NCBI GenBank assembly: GCA_022829145.1
Contig: CM040748.1
Span: forward strand, 7,536,001 to 7,600,000
Direction: 5' to 3'
Length of the DNA: 64,000 nt
From: Albula goreensis
Taxonomy: Eukaryota > Chordata > Actinopteri > Albuliformes > Albulidae
A model generated the notes under the pieces. It was not told the DNA's origin. It searched no databases and worked only from the letters and a program-made list of their open reading frames with translations. This document shows positions 45,696 to 58,560 of the stretch, piece after piece (within the stretch, counting starts at the first letter, position 1; each line of letters opens with the position of its first letter). The translations under genes were made by a program, and so were the position numbers.

Positions 45696-47039
45696 AATTA
45701 ACCTGCATTAATTATACAAGCAATGTAACAAAGGCAGAAGAAAATTTGGACAAAATAACAACAGTGCAGTCAGCAAACACACCCCAGCTTGTGCCGCTTC
45801 CACAGCAGTGAGGTTTGGCCTATTGATCCGGCCTGGCATCGTCTCCAATAAAGCAATATCCCAAAACGTATTAACCGTACCCTGTGTGTTATTACAGAAG
45901 TCGTACACAAACTAATCCACCCTGTACGTTCAGGACATGCATCTGTTGTGGGTGTTTTAAAGAATAACCATAAAAACAAAAAAAAAGTTCATTTTTTTCA
46001 TGTTCTACAAGTAATTTCACAGTGTATTTACTATACAAACTTCAGACCTTATAGCTCTAAATAAATGTATGTGTGTTTACAGTGATGTTTAGTGTCCACA
46101 AGTTGTATTTATTTTATTTGTTATAATGCAAGATTGTAGTTGTAAAGCCGTGTAGTCTGCTGTAAAATTACATAATATGTCTTAAAACCTTAATGTACTC
46201 TCCTGAGAGTCATGGTTGTTGAATGATATTTGCCTAAGCATATTTTATTCAACATGCAAAATCTCCAAAAAATTGTAATTCTGTGTGTTACTGAACAATG
46301 CTTCAAAGATATATGATTGCTATAATCTATAAAGGACTGCTTCTGGATTATGGGGTATGCACTCATGAAATGAAATATAGTGAAAATAAAGATGAATAAA
46401 CCAGGTTATAAATATATACAGCAGGTATATACTTACTTCTGTGTGCCTTCTTTCTCTATAATGAGATCAGCACCTAAAATTTTAAATGTGTTTTGATGGA
46501 TGTTAAGATGCTTTTGAATAACACAAGTGCTGAAATACTTTGATGGTTTTTCTGGTGTAGTTTGACTGCTTGTCAAACCAGAACAGAAAAGCAACCAGAG
46601 AGAAAACAAGCATTCTAATACAGTCAACGCATTATTAGATTTATTTGAAAACCTTATTTTTGGACAAATGATTTGCCTATTCTATCTGCATGATCTTCGC
46701 CCAGACAAGTGCTTTCTGGATGTGCCTGTGTATGTCTGTACAATAGAGCTGCTTCCAGGACCCCAAATGGATTCAGTCAGGATCTTCAAGGCTATTAGCT
46801 GGCTGTGCCACCCAATCATAGCAAGGTAAGAGGGAAACACAGTGCCAAAGCTGAAAGACCGTTGAATAACAGAAGATAGCTCAGTGCTCTCTCACCATCC
46901 CCTTCTCTTTCTTACTCGTTTTTCTTCCTGTCTCACCCAATCCGTCTGCTCCCTCAGCTTTGTTATTTAAACGTGAGGAAAAATAAATAAGCAGACAGGT
47001 TTGTGTTGAAAGACTTAAAGCCCGAGGACAGGAAAAGTT
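45696..47039. other. Non-coding stretch
   Basis: No gene recognised. The part at 45770-45940 has more CpG than its surroundings and carries overlapping minus frames with no known motif. It could be the 3' part of the transposon insertion or unrelated DNA. Confidence 0.45.
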
Positions 47040-47720
47040 AGAGATATTTATTTGACAGGGTCAAGGTTGCTGCTTTCTCTCTCTTTCCCTTGGTCCCCTA
47101 GGTGTTAGACTGTGAGACATTTAATCGAGGGAGTAGCGGTTTCATATCTATAACAAAAATCAAATAATGCAAGATGATTTACTCCCCCTAGCAACCAGGG
47201 AGCATACCCTTAGCAACCAGCCTAGCCTCGGGCCTCGGTGTAATCAGCTTGAAAATATTTCAATTATTGTGTTGATTTTAGTGGATTTGAGAAGCGGTTG
47301 GCGAGCGCCTCGGCATATTCGGCCCACGACCCAGAGAGGAAGATATTGATTTAAACAGGTGTCAGAAAGGAAAAGTGGAGTAAATTTAAATGGAATAGGA
47401 TAGCTGAATCATTGAGCGCGGTTCAGTGTGGGTGTGACATTTGCCCGCTGCTGCCGAATGAATGCGACTCTACTGAACTAGAAATTTCACCTTGAAAAAT
47501 CAGTGGCGGTGGTCGGAAGGCGCGAGAGAGGAGGGTTATTCTGTGTGGCTACGTCTCCTCTCTCCTGCCTTCAGCATAATTACGGGCCAAGGGAGACGAG
47601 CCGAGCCCTCCACCACACCGTTGCTTTGGGGAGCGTTACGCAAATGTAGCCGGGCAACTTTCAGAGACAAACAAAACCTGGAAGACAGTTTAATGAATGT
47701 GCAATACTCCCGTTGACACG
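47040..47720. promoter_or_regulatory. Candidate conserved element with tandem RFX-like sites and CpG
   Basis: Unique block. Two same-strand RFX-type half-sites lie at 47187-47218, AT-core words follow (TCAATTATTGTGTTGATTTT near 47260), and CpG becomes frequent from 47290 to 47660 (GGTTGGCGAGCGCCTCGGC near 47297). A 74-codon + frame at 47492-47716 has no known motif. Likely enhancer or CpG-associated element. Confidence 0.43.
47187..47218. promoter_or_regulatory. Two tandem RFX-type half-sites
   Basis: CCTAGCAACC (47187-47196) and CCTTAGCAACC (47208-47218) lie in the same orientation, about two helical turns apart. On minus each reads GGTTGCTA(A)GG, an excellent RFX half-site. RFX factors control ciliary genes and also bind vertebrate enhancers; occupancy here is inferred. 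Confidence 0.5.
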
Positions 47721-48829
47721 TAGTGTTACCTCAGGCCCCAGGCGTTCTAGTGTACCTGCATACAAAGCTGCAAATGAACTATGACAACATGTACTGTGGC
47801 CACTCAACCTGACACTGTGGCCACTAAGCCTCTATGTTATTATCACATACATTTTGTTGAGTGTTGCTGGGTAATATGCCCGCTAGCTCTTATCGAGTTT
47901 CTCTTTTTAAATATTTCAGATTGATCCATCTGGGGGAATCTGGAGGAGATGAAAAGCCAGGACAAGCCCCCCGCTCATTTCACTAACATCACACTGACAT
48001 GGACTGAGCTGTCGATTCAAGAGGTTCATGGTTCCTACACAATTGGACATTACACCTGGACTGAGCGTTACCACAAACGGATAATCCCCTTTTCTTCACA
48101 ATCCCTCTAAACAATTGAATAGTAGTCACTCCTCGAGTAAATGGCCATGATTAAAGTCAGGCAAGACTACAAATACTGGAGAATTCAAATATGTACCTTT
48201 GGAATATGTCTTCTGATTAAGCTGTTTACATGCTTACTTTTGAAATATTTCATTAATAATTATTATATACCAGCAGATGCTCAGAGTCACTGGGAATATG
48301 AACATGCATATTCATATTGTCTTATTCTTGGAGGTAGCTGTGGTACAAAAATAAAGGGACAGTACTGCTTTACTGAAGCAATAGGTGGACAGTCACAAAA
48401 TGCTGTTCACACTCATTTGGAACAACATTGTATACAGTTAGAGGCTTCATGTCATTACCATGACAAACATTCCCAAACCTGCACACCCAATCTTATCATA
48501 ACTGTTTGGTGTTTCATGTGTAATGTAAATTAATCTGAACGGATTTTGAATTTGGAACAGGTTTACATAACTAGTATTTTTCTGTTAAGTAGAAGATTAA
48601 TGAAACATTCTAGCCCCCTTATTCTAAATCTTAAAATACTGCAACCCCGTCTAATGCTGAATATTTTATGGGCTGTTTAAATGGTTTTGTACATTCAGAT
48701 GTTTTAAATATTCCAGCTAATATCCGAATATTAGGATGCATGTGAATATGGCCATTGTGACACAATGCGCCGAGTTCTTAGCATTTGCTATACAGTCAAA
48801 TGAATGTCTTTTTTAAATAATCCTTTTCT
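47721..48829. other. Non-coding stretch
   Basis: No gene recognised. The 130-codon + frame at 48141-48533 has no recognised domain or splice context. The 47880-48060 part is less AT-rich and may be a weak element. Confidence 0.45.
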
Positions 48830-49420
48830 TCAAAAGGTTTATTAGGTCTAAATTAACCGCCTTATTTTCCAGTGATGGGCCTTCCTTCAGTTTAATGGGA
48901 AAAATAATAACTCTGATCCCCTTCATCAAATTTTCGGTATTATATTTAGCATGCAAATTGATTTCTCTTGCTGTTTCACAAAACAGATCATTTGAGCAAA
49001 GCTAATTTGGTGATTGTGAGAATCTGTAATTAACATAAGACTTTCGCCCAAAAGTACAGCAAACTCTATCCTTCACCCCCTGCATATTGTTCTCCAGCCT
49101 GTTGTTTTGATACCCTGTCACGTCACCAATCTTATCTTCTTCCGTGCACACAGCTATTAGTGGGAAATTTCCTCCCTCACCAGCTTTTTTTTTGCATCTG
49201 AAAATTGAGGAAAAAGTGTACAGTTTGTCTCTGTTAATTGCAACTGAATTACTTTAATCATTAAATGTTTGTAACCAAATGACCCAGCAGTCTGGAATCT
49301 GGAACGATTGGAAAATTCTGTTTTCCTTAACTCCGCGCTTCTCCAGCAGTGTGCCACCATATTCATTGGGCCTTACAGTGAGTAATTAGCAAGCTGCTTA
49401 TTAGATGTTGCTTTAGTGTA
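48830..49420. promoter_or_regulatory. Candidate conserved non-coding element
   Basis: Unique block with TCTAAATTAACCGCC near 48847, a POU octamer ATGCAAAT at 48951-48958 followed by TGATTTC, GTAATTAACATAAG near 49027 and GTGAGTAATTAGCAAGC near 49378. No coding signal. Confidence 0.38.
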
Positions 49421-50910
49421 TGACAAAAACAGAACAGAACAAAGTACATTTTGCATTATGTATTTTTCCCCAATGGCTGTTATTTGCTTGAATGGAGATG
49501 GTATGGACATGCATAAGGCTGCTTTCAGCTTTTAGGAAAGAAACAGGAACAAAAAGCACAACTTAGTCTTGGTCTCCTGGTAATTGCAGCGGGATGTATA
49601 ATTTCTCTCCCTCTAAAGAAACACATGAGGAGCCAATGTCATGTGATAGTGGTTTGTGACTCTTAATACACACTACATGTTTTAAATAAAGCAACTAAGG
49701 TGCCAAATTTATGCTTGTTTGCAGTGGCATGCAAAAGCAATTAAACATTCTCCCGTGCCTGGTGATCAGATTGTTTATAGTTTGAGTATCGCCTCTGTTG
49801 ATATTTAAATGTCTTCAGTGCCGTGCAGAGTGCAGGGGAAGCTATGTTAAGTGTAGGTGGTGTTTGCGTTTGAATTGTGCGTGGGTGTTCACAAATGTTT
49901 GTAAAACATATTCCAGACGAGATACTTCCTCAAGTAAAAACTCAGCAAAAAATGGTGGCTCAGTGAAATAGGGACATTTGGATAACACTTGAAATGAGAC
50001 TAGAAATTCCTGTGTAATTACACTTTAATTACACAACTAAGCACTGTATAACCATTATGTAACAAGTCTTATAATCACCATAAACCATAAACCTATAATC
50101 ATTTTGTACATTAGCAACAAGTACAAGTACATTTACATTATTTTTGACTAGACCACACATTTTGTAGCTATGAACTTTTGATTAAATTGACAAGCAATTA
50201 AGCAAACAGTAAATGGGATCTTTTTTGGGGGGGGATTTGATGATGGCCCTCTTTTTATCTGTCAGTATTGGTTTTTTCACATTGTATTCTTTATAAATAG
50301 CATTAAGTATCAATAAGTGTCAATATTGATATTTCCATAAGAATGTGTGGGTAAAGGAAAGATATGGTGTTAGCATTTGGCTCTACCATTCATCATTGGA
50401 CTCAGAGAAGCATCGCCCTTCCACACCTGCAGCCACCCATTTGGAAATGCACAGAACCAATAGCATGCCTGACAGGTTCAAAGCTATAAGCAGAGGGAAT
50501 ATACCCTGTTTACTGGCTATATGTGAATATATTAGCATAAGAAGCCATTTTTGTTAGTGGTAGTGGTGAAAAATCACATAAAAAATCTTATCTTGGTCAA
50601 AATTTTGTATTTGAAATTGAATTTGAATTACGGCTGTACCAATACAAAATCCCTACTATACTAAAGACCTATTACTTTTTGTAGGATCTGTTATTGCACA
50701 ACTACCATAACTAGCCTTTTAGTTACAGTGAGCATGTGTTGTATTGGTGTTCAAAAATTAAGTAGAACCAGTGTGCTCAAGACAAGCTTAGCAGTACAGG
50801 CATAAAAGGAGATTCAGAAATAGCTCATCATTGTATTGTATTAGTGTTAAACTGGTGGAAAAAGATACCTGAATATGGAGATTCATGCTGAAAGGTCATT
50901 TGATTTTTAA
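49421..50910. other. AT-rich non-coding stretch
   Basis: No gene recognised. A 10-bp inverted repeat lies at 50011-50035 and a POU variant ATTAGCAT at 50531-50538. A G-run follows a T-run near 50221-50235. Confidence 0.5.
50011..50035. repeat. 10-bp inverted repeat TGTGTAATTA / TAATTACACA
   Basis: Exact 10-bp arms around a 5-nt loop CACTT. Such palindromic ends occur in miniature inverted-repeat elements, but I found no second terminus or target duplication, so no family is assigned. Confidence 0.6.
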
Positions 50911-51240
50911 TCCTATCATCACACAGCATAAGGTTACCCACACTGTCGTGCTGTGAGGAGCTGAGCAGGACCACCGCTAAAGCTCTGCGGTACTGTCGCC
51001 TATCTCAGACGCAGAAGCAGCAGCTCTGAGTGCTGTCTGTCCATCTCTTGGTTTGGTACCCCTCGCGAGGCCCATTATAGCGCGAGGAGCGATCCCAGGT
51101 CCTGTGTCATTACGCTCAGACCCACAGAGTTCCTGCATCTGACTCAGCATCCCCCACACAGCTGTGGCTTTAACTGCTGCTGATGAGAACTGCTGAGCCC
51201 TCTCAGTGTCTCTCTGCTATGGCCTCCTCTGATGTCCTCC
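50911..51240. promoter_or_regulatory. CpG-containing candidate element with CTCGCGAG palindrome
   Basis: Balanced composition with a small CpG cluster. CCTCGCGAGG (51061-51070) is a perfect 10-bp palindrome containing the CTCGCGAG core of the TCTCGCGAGA promoter-type motif, and AGCGCGAGGAGCG follows near 51079. The 60-codon minus frame is not recognised. Confidence 0.38.
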
Positions 51241-53900
51241 ACATACCCCCTTAAACATCCCTTCCCCTTCCAACACTGATACTGCTGGGTTACAATTGGT
51301 TTTTTTTTTTTTTGTATTTATTTATTTTTTTTTAAGAGAAAGAGCATATTATTTACTTCTTAAAATCCAGGCTTTAAGTTCCAGTTCCAAACATTTTCAG
51401 AGAGTAAAACTATTTTACACTTGAAGTGATTATTAGACACAGGAAATTCAGAATCCGGGTAAATGCAAAAGGAGACAAGACAACAAAGAGGAAAGAAAAC
51501 ATTAATAAAAGATTTTGCGTCTCAGTCCCATTTATATTTGCATGTACTTTTAATTTTTCAGAGCATGATCTGTGTGTTTATTTTAATGTTATTTGCATTT
51601 CTGTAATACGATCATAAAGAACTGATTACCTCCCATCCCCCAATAATCTGCCTAGAAGTGCATTTTAAATGCAGATTTAAAATACAATTACTCAATCCAC
51701 CCATAGAAATATTCTGTCTAATTCAGCGTGACTCTTTCTAACCATTTAGCTTGGTAATTTTTCATTGTTTGACCTCACTTTTAATTAGAGTGTAAATTAT
51801 TCATGCACTTTGATGGGAGACAAACTAGCTGTGGTGTAAATCTATTGGTTAGGCTTTCTGGAAAGGTGCAATTGGGTTTTACAAATTTAAAATCAAATAC
51901 AAGTGGATAGGGGTGCAAGAACAAAAATGAAGGAGAGAAAAATACATTAACTCTTCTGCCGAACCTCTAATCAATCTAAAATTTTTGTGCGTTTTACTGA
52001 AAATTAAGACAAAGTGGAATGTGTCTTGGTTTCTATGTGTGTCTTTTTTCCCTGTTAGCATGAATATGTCTGAGAGAGAGCGAGCGAGAGAGAGAGAATT
52101 CTCTTCTGCCCTGGGAAGGAACTATTTTTCCACATAAACCATCGTAGCCTGGCTCATGCACAGCTTGTGTATTTTAATAAAAATATTCCATTTACATTTC
52201 TCCCATGTTGATTAATGGGCACCGAATGGAACTTGCTGTCCTTCTGCATACAAGTTACAAAATTGAATTAGTCATTGTTACAAATTATGCATACAAGGTG
52301 ATTTTAATCCACATCTCATTCCTCTGCAAGCATGCATTTGAAGATTAGGGCTATTAATATTTTTAGTTGGATGAATCTGTCTAATGGCAAGCCTTTTTCT
52401 TCTACAGGAATTCCAGAGTTTCTCATGTGAAAAGCTACCATTGTATTGTTGAAAGTGTGCCTTTTTCTGTCCTGTAATAATTTTTACAGACATGAATAAA
52501 ATAAAGCCTTGATCAAAGGAAAAAAAGGGTGCAAGTTGTGAACATACTTAGTTGGAATATGACAGACGGTACTCCGATCTTTTTAGGTTTTGGTGATTAA
52601 CCCACAGAAAATAAAGTTCTGTACATATCAGCGTAGCCACATGAAATAAAACTGTCTTATATCTGTTGCCTCATCTGACAACCAAAAGTATTTCAGGACA
52701 TCATAGTAATGCACAATCTTTATTTGCACGTAAAAAAAAAATTCACTGTGGTAATATGTTGCTATCTTTTGTACCCCAACTTAGTCCAAATGTAAGACCC
52801 TGGACGGCTGAGCCATAATGAGAACTTTGAAGTCTCCCTCTTCCTTCTCTTTGGCTTTACTTCTTTTCAGGTTAAATAGGTTTAGTGAGTCAGGAAATGT
52901 GGCTCTTTTATCCTCATATAAACTCACTGCCTTGAATGTTTTGCTTTCTACTGTAACAACACTACGCATATGAAACATTTCACCCACACGCTATTCTTTG
53001 AAATAAGAAACAGATTCAGGTGTTTTAGAGTTGACGTACAGGCCTCTTGGTACTTACCATTTGAGAGTCATTAGAGACCCTTGTGTGCTGGAGGTGCTAA
53101 TATGTTAGACAACACTTTCTAATCATCTCATGTCATGTCTCATTGTTTAGCAGTCAGTCTGTTATCATTGAAAATGTGGAATAGCTTGAGCATCAGCTAT
53201 TTCTAAGGTACTGGATCTGCAAAATCCATAACACAAAGTCTCTAGCTTTCAGAGAGAAATGGACAGACTACTTCCAGGAATTAGAAACACAACTGCATTT
53301 ACACCACATTTTACTGTAATCGATATCTTAAAAGGCTTTAACAATTATATTCAATAATAATAATAATAATAAATGGTTATGAAATCCACTTTCTTATGGG
53401 TTTATAAAAATGTGGACCAACAGCAGGAAAGCACTAAGCATCAGCATGAAGCTGCGCTCTCAAGCAAACCAAGATGTGGACATACATGTTTCAGATGAGG
53501 ATAAAAGGTGCATTTGTCAGTTCAAACAGAGGGCCTGTGACCATTTCTAACAGACCCTCTAAACCTGAAGAATATAGATTCAATCAGTACATATGGTGTC
53601 TTGAGGAAAAAGCAAAAAAAAAAAAGAAAAAAATATGTTGGACCACAAATGGAGGTCCCTTCAGGACTCTAACCCAGAACTCTCTGGCAAAGCACGAAGA
53701 AAAAGCAAGACAAATGAGCCCCCACAGCCTGTCCAGTCACCCGAACACAGTCTAGTTGGGTATATGAAATATCATGGAAAAACTCACGAGTCATCGCCAC
53801 AAACATAAAATAACACCAACCAGCTGACATACTGTTAGGAAGGCCTTAATCAACAAACAGATTAAGTTCGCTCAAAAATGATTCATTAACAGTAAAAGAA
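51241..53900. other. AT-rich non-coding stretch with simple tracts
   Basis: No gene recognised in about 2.7 kb. Contains T14 at 51300-51313, octamers ATTTGCAT at 51536-51543 and 51591-51598, a GA-rich tract at about 52071-52097 and (AAT)n at 53353-53372. Small frames on both strands have no known motif. Confidence 0.5.
53353..53372. repeat. (AAT)n microsatellite
   Basis: Six uninterrupted AAT units. Confidence 0.93.
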
Positions 53901-54560
53901 TAGTGTGTCTGTCGGCGCATGAGCGCAGGTGTGTATTCATGTGTATGAATGCTCCTCTGTGTGTGTGTGTGTGTGTGGTATACATATGCTTTAGTGTGTG
54001 TGTTTTGTCAGTCCAAGGTTTACTCTCATCCAAAACTGAGAGGTAGCTCAGGAGCCAACTGCGCTGGTCGTCGGATTATGTGGTTTTTGTTTGTTGAATA
54101 AACATGCTACTGCATTTTCTCAGGGATCACAGGACGGGCTCAAAATTATTACAGTCTAAATTTCCCGATCGGAAGCCATGGCACCGGCAGTGCTCCCGAT
54201 CAGTACTTTCAAGGATTAACACATGACTTCTGTACAGAGGGCGTCCCAAAGCTGGTAAACAGATGGGATTAGTGTGTCAAGCTGCAGGGTTACTGAGCGG
54301 AAATCACTAATGAGGAGGCATCTGATTATGACACAATGTTGTGGAGATGTGAGAGGCCGTAACACGGTTCTCTCTCCACTCTTTCCCCCTGTTTATTTAT
54401 TCATGATCGTAGCCATTAAGATTAAGCTTAATTCTTAATGTCCTGACTAGATTTATGGGACTACTGGTTGTCTACTCAGCGGCATTGTGGAAACAACAAT
54501 AACACAATAGTAATTAGAACGTAAATATGAGTATATGTCTATTTGAGCACCTTGAATCAT
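53901..54560. promoter_or_regulatory. Candidate conserved non-coding element
   Basis: After a short (TG)n at about 53959-53977 the sequence is unique. It contains a nested inverted repeat ATTAAGA / TCTTAAT around TTAAGCTTAAT at 54415-54439, SOX-type ACAAT words at 54495-54512, and TAGTAATTAGAACG near 54508. There is no frame above 60 codons over most of it, which suggests non-coding constraint. Confidence 0.42.
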
Positions 54561-54609
54561 AATAAGTAGTGTTCTTTTTTTGTTAAGAGGTTAAAGCTGA
54601 AGGAGCACA

Positions 54610-54633
54610 TTTTTTTTTTTTTTTTTTTTTTTT
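54610..54633. repeat. Poly(T) run, 24 bp
   Basis: Twenty-four uninterrupted T residues. No retroposon body recognised. Confidence 0.95.
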
Positions 54634-54639
54634 GTGTGG

Positions 54640-55340
54640 CACAACTGAAAGTGCATTAAAATTCCACCTGATAGCTGATTTACATATATTACTTTTAATT
54701 GAATTCATCTTTTGGAGTTAGCCTGCTGCAGAGAATCTCAATTTGTTCACGGAAAATTAATGTGCTATAGCTGCCCATATATCTGGCTTAAAATGCTATA
54801 GGTGGTGCTTTAATTATTTCCCCTTCCTCTGCTTTAATCTTTTATTTTGAGGCTGGGCTGTTTATCAATAGCTGGGAAATAAGTGTAATGTCCTAAAATG
54901 TTCCTTCCTCAGCTTTTCCTTGAGCTGTCAATAATGTGTTTGGAAAAGCGATCAGTTGTCTGCCCAGTGCTGACAATAAATACGGTCACACTTCAGAGGG
55001 GTAAATAGTATCGACTGAGTCCTGCTATCACCTCTAATTTTCTTCCAGCCTTAGCACAATAGGATCCTTTATGACTAATCACACCCACTAACAGGGGTAG
55101 AACAGGACTTTCTTATTTTAAGTACTGTGCCTGAAGCGCGGAGATGAAGCCCAGCGCCGGTATCGAAGTGTTTCTTTCCGTTTGTTTTCTCCCCACTTCC
55201 TCGGCTCTAATGTGATTGATTGATTGATTGGATCCGTGACATGAGCAGAACATGTGTTTTTACAGAGGATACTTTTTGGGCTCACTTTGGCCCCTATTTT
55301 ATAAACGCCATTTTCCAAAGACTAGATTCAAAAAAGGAAT
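54640..55340. promoter_or_regulatory. Candidate conserved non-coding element
   Basis: Unique sequence with TTTTAATTGAATTC near 54689, GGAAAATTAATGTGC near 54751 and GCTTTAATTATTTCC near 54808. A (TGAT)n run of about four units lies at 55213-55230. No coding signal. Confidence 0.36.
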
Positions 55341-56110
55341 TCAGTTTCAACTTATTGTTGTAGCTTTCAGCGTTAATAACTGCTCACGTGCAAAACTGCA
55401 CTTATGTTCTGAGGATTAAATTGTGAACAATGCCCTGGTAATAGTTTTGATGTAAAAGTACAATTCGATGTCATGGCTCAAAAGGGAAAATAGATGCTTT
55501 TTCAGTCCCACAGTAATTCCAGGGGGTAGAAGGCAGTGAGCTGGCGACTTGCATATTTAGAGGGCATGTGAGGAGCTTCACGCCAACCATTTTAATTGCA
55601 AACAGAAGCTGCCTATTAGCTTGCACTAGAGCAAATGAAAGCTAAAATAAGATTTGTGAAATGAAACATTGGACACTATTTAATTTAGGTTATGAGTTAT
55701 GCCAGCTCAAACCCATTATATCTTATGGACCTGTGCCAGGGTGCTGCCGTCTTTAAAGAGATTTTTGTTTAAATAAACTGCCAGATTAATATTTGCCAAA
55801 TGTAATGCCATTTCTGAGAAGGCATTGGGGTTTTTTTCTGTCATAGGGAATAAAAAATAAGAAAATAAAAAAATAAAATAAATAAAAAGTGTGGAAAGTT
55901 TTTAGGAAATTTTTGTGCTCTGTTTTTGAACTATAGCCCATCCCTTGCCTGATTATGCCAAATCAAGCCTGCTTTGGGAACAGTAATGGATATCAACACC
56001 CACGAACGCATGTTAGGCAAGGTGGATTATAAAATTATCTTCAGCCATTACTAACCCCGTTTATATTGCTCCAGATGTGCCAATAAATTATTACCATTAA
56101 ATGGTACACG
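55341..56110. promoter_or_regulatory. Weak candidate regulatory region
   Basis: Mostly unique sequence, with an A/AAAT-rich low-complexity patch at 55848-55886. Parts at 55500-55800 and 55920-56100 read as balanced non-coding DNA. No gene recognised. Confidence 0.28.
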
Positions 56111-57255
56111 TCAAGTTTTTTTGTTGTTGTTTTTAATGTGCAGTAGTTTAGATTTAGCCAATACAGAGGATTTCAAAACAAAACTTCCCTTACAAGAAAA
56201 GGTGAAAATATTGTTTGTCCAAACACTTGTGGTTTTCTGAAATTTTGTGGATCATTGAGAAATAAGAAGATTCATAGGTATATAATTACCACAGTGCAAG
56301 AAATTTTAAAATTATCAGCCAAAATTTGGCAAAAAATATAAATATTAGTTATGTCTCATCTGATTAGAGTAGGCACCAAAAAGCACATGCATACATCATG
56401 GTCATAAATTGCTCCATTAGCATGGTTGCTGATATTGTCTTTTTTTTTATTAAATATTGCAAAACATCTTAATTAGCAATATAATACATACATTGTTCCT
56501 CACCCTACTGTTAAAACAGGGGACCTTAAAAGGCAATTAAATGAAATGAAACAATAAACATTTTGTTAATCATTTTAATGTTATGCTGGAGCATTAAAAA
56601 ATAATAAACGGTAGTTTTTACAGTTCAGCTAAATGGCAGTGCATTTGTTGAGGATAATGTATTGCTGTCAATATGTGTACCCTGGTGAACCTGTGAAATT
56701 ATATTGAACAATTCCATCTTTACATCATGAAGTTTCTATCAATAAAACTGATGAGGCAGCGCACAGTGCTGTTATAACTGGCTGACTGTGAGATGGCAAA
56801 AAGCCATCCTAATACTTCATTATAACAACAGACAGCAGAGGAAACCTATATCAATCTATGAGCACTGCTCATTCTCCATGGTTCCTATTTACCCATTTTT
56901 AAAATATGAAAAAAACATGATCATTTGCACCATTCCTGATCTTTATTTTTACCCCGATGTTCAGTGTAGCAATTGAGATACAGAGCAAATAACCATTTTC
57001 AATACCTCCAATTGCCATATAAGACTGAGCAGGAGGACCGTAAATACATATGGCAGCATATACTGTTTTCATGAGGATAATGCCATGAGAGAGGTCATAC
57101 AGACACAAACCATAGACACAAAATACAACAATGACAGTATTAAGTTGTTAGTTGCATTGCTTGTACACAAGTAATGGGCTTCGCGTTTACAGTGGTAAAA
57201 CATAAGATTTTGGACCTTGATAACTGGTTGTTTAATGTGGCATCTGTTCTTTCCC
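56111..57255. other. AT-rich non-coding stretch
   Basis: No gene recognised. A POU variant ATTAGCAT lies at 56416-56423. Confidence 0.52.
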
Positions 57256-57263
57256 CACACACG

Positions 57264-57296
<33 letters not shown>
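57256..57296. repeat. (CA)n(TA)n compound microsatellite
   Basis: About nine CA units with one CG interruption pass into about 12 TA units. Confidence 0.96.
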
Positions 57297-58040
57297 CATT
57301 ATCTCTGTCAGTGCGTCTTGTTGTTTCCATTGCAATGTTAAACAATTATTGGCCAGGGTAAATTGGGCAGGTGTTATATTTTCTGCGGGAAAGATTTATT
57401 GATGCAGGTCTCAAGCATTGAGTTGTCTCTCACCATGCTTCCAACAGCTCAGCTAAGCTCCTGTGTCTCTACTCAATAGTCCATGATAAATTACTCAGGC
57501 GAAAAAGTCAAACAAACCACCAAAAACTCTCTGCAGCAAAACTTCATTCCACAAGCTACCATGTCTGTTTTCATTATTTTTTTTTAATCCATTTTTCTTT
57601 TTGAGCAACCCAAATCAAACAATTAGCGGCAGATTTTGCCTTTAAATTTCGAGACACTACATTAATAGTAGCCAAACAAATCCACTTCAAAGTGCAACTG
57701 ACCAAAGTTGGAGAGCTCTTACTAACCCATTCTACCTGGCAGTCTTATTCTGTTGGTCTCTGGATTGCATGTTTTTTGGCTCTGTTACGAGGCTATACTG
57801 GGTTTGCAATTCATCCCTAAATGCAACACAGCGAAACCGTGCCCTGCCCTCACCACAGAACTCTCAGTGTGAACCTTTTTTTCCCCTCTCTTTATTTGTA
57901 TACCTGTCATTTATTTATGTATTTTTTTATTATTATTTGCATAGAAACACCCATCTTCAGCAGCTGTCAGCACTTGAGAGCTTGTCTGTCATGTCCCGTC
58001 AGAAACCCAATCAGAGGGAGACCACCGCGCCTTAGTCTGC
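57297..58040. other. Non-coding stretch
   Basis: No gene recognised. POU octamer ATTTGCAT at 57935-57942. Overlapping short frames from 57769 on plus have no known motif. Confidence 0.48.
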
Positions 58041-58067
58041 CTGTCTGTCTGTCTGTCTGTCTGTCTG
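58041..58067. repeat. (CTGT)n tetranucleotide microsatellite
   Basis: Between six and seven uninterrupted CTGT units. Confidence 0.96.
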
Positions 58068-58079
58068 GCTAACTCTTTA

Positions 58080-58560
58080 AGAAGATCAGGAAGTGAATAA
58101 GCACAGCCCTCCAGACCCTTCAAAATCTCCTTTTCGGGTAGGTACCTAGATGCTATTTACCCGGCTAAATCCAAATATTCCATGAGAGGCGATGGTAGGA
58201 ACACCTCTGAGACTGTTGCGCCATTCATTTTCAAACATGTTTCTACACAACCATGACATTGTGGTGGCAACTTCCCCTTTCCCAATGTGCTTATATATTT
58301 AGCGATTAGAGCAGACGCCCAGAAACGGCAGTCACTAGGTAACTGGCACGTGCTGATATGAGCTATAAGGCTCAGCCATGTGACTCCAGAATAAATAATT
58401 AGAGAATTGGCTGGAGAAGGGAGTGTGAAGAGAGATGTTATTATTTACGCCAGATTAGGGGTGCTGAGCAACGGCAGGGATGCCTATTCCACAGGGAACC
58501 AGTGTAAATTTTATTATTGTCACTTTTATTATAATAATCTCTTAATGAATTACTATTGAA
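58080..58560. promoter_or_regulatory. Candidate conserved non-coding element
   Basis: Unique block of balanced composition with ATATTTAGCGATTAGAGC near 58295, CAGAATAAATAATTAGAG near 58388 and no frame above 60 codons. It ends at AT-rich DNA. Confidence 0.36.

Noticed and set aside
45770-45979. Minus-strand frames next to the Tc1 relic as a second transposon gene
   Set aside because: No motif matched a known transposase; the CpG difference alone is too weak.
48141-48533. 130-codon + frame as a gene
   Set aside because: AT-rich, no recognised domain and no regulatory or splice context.
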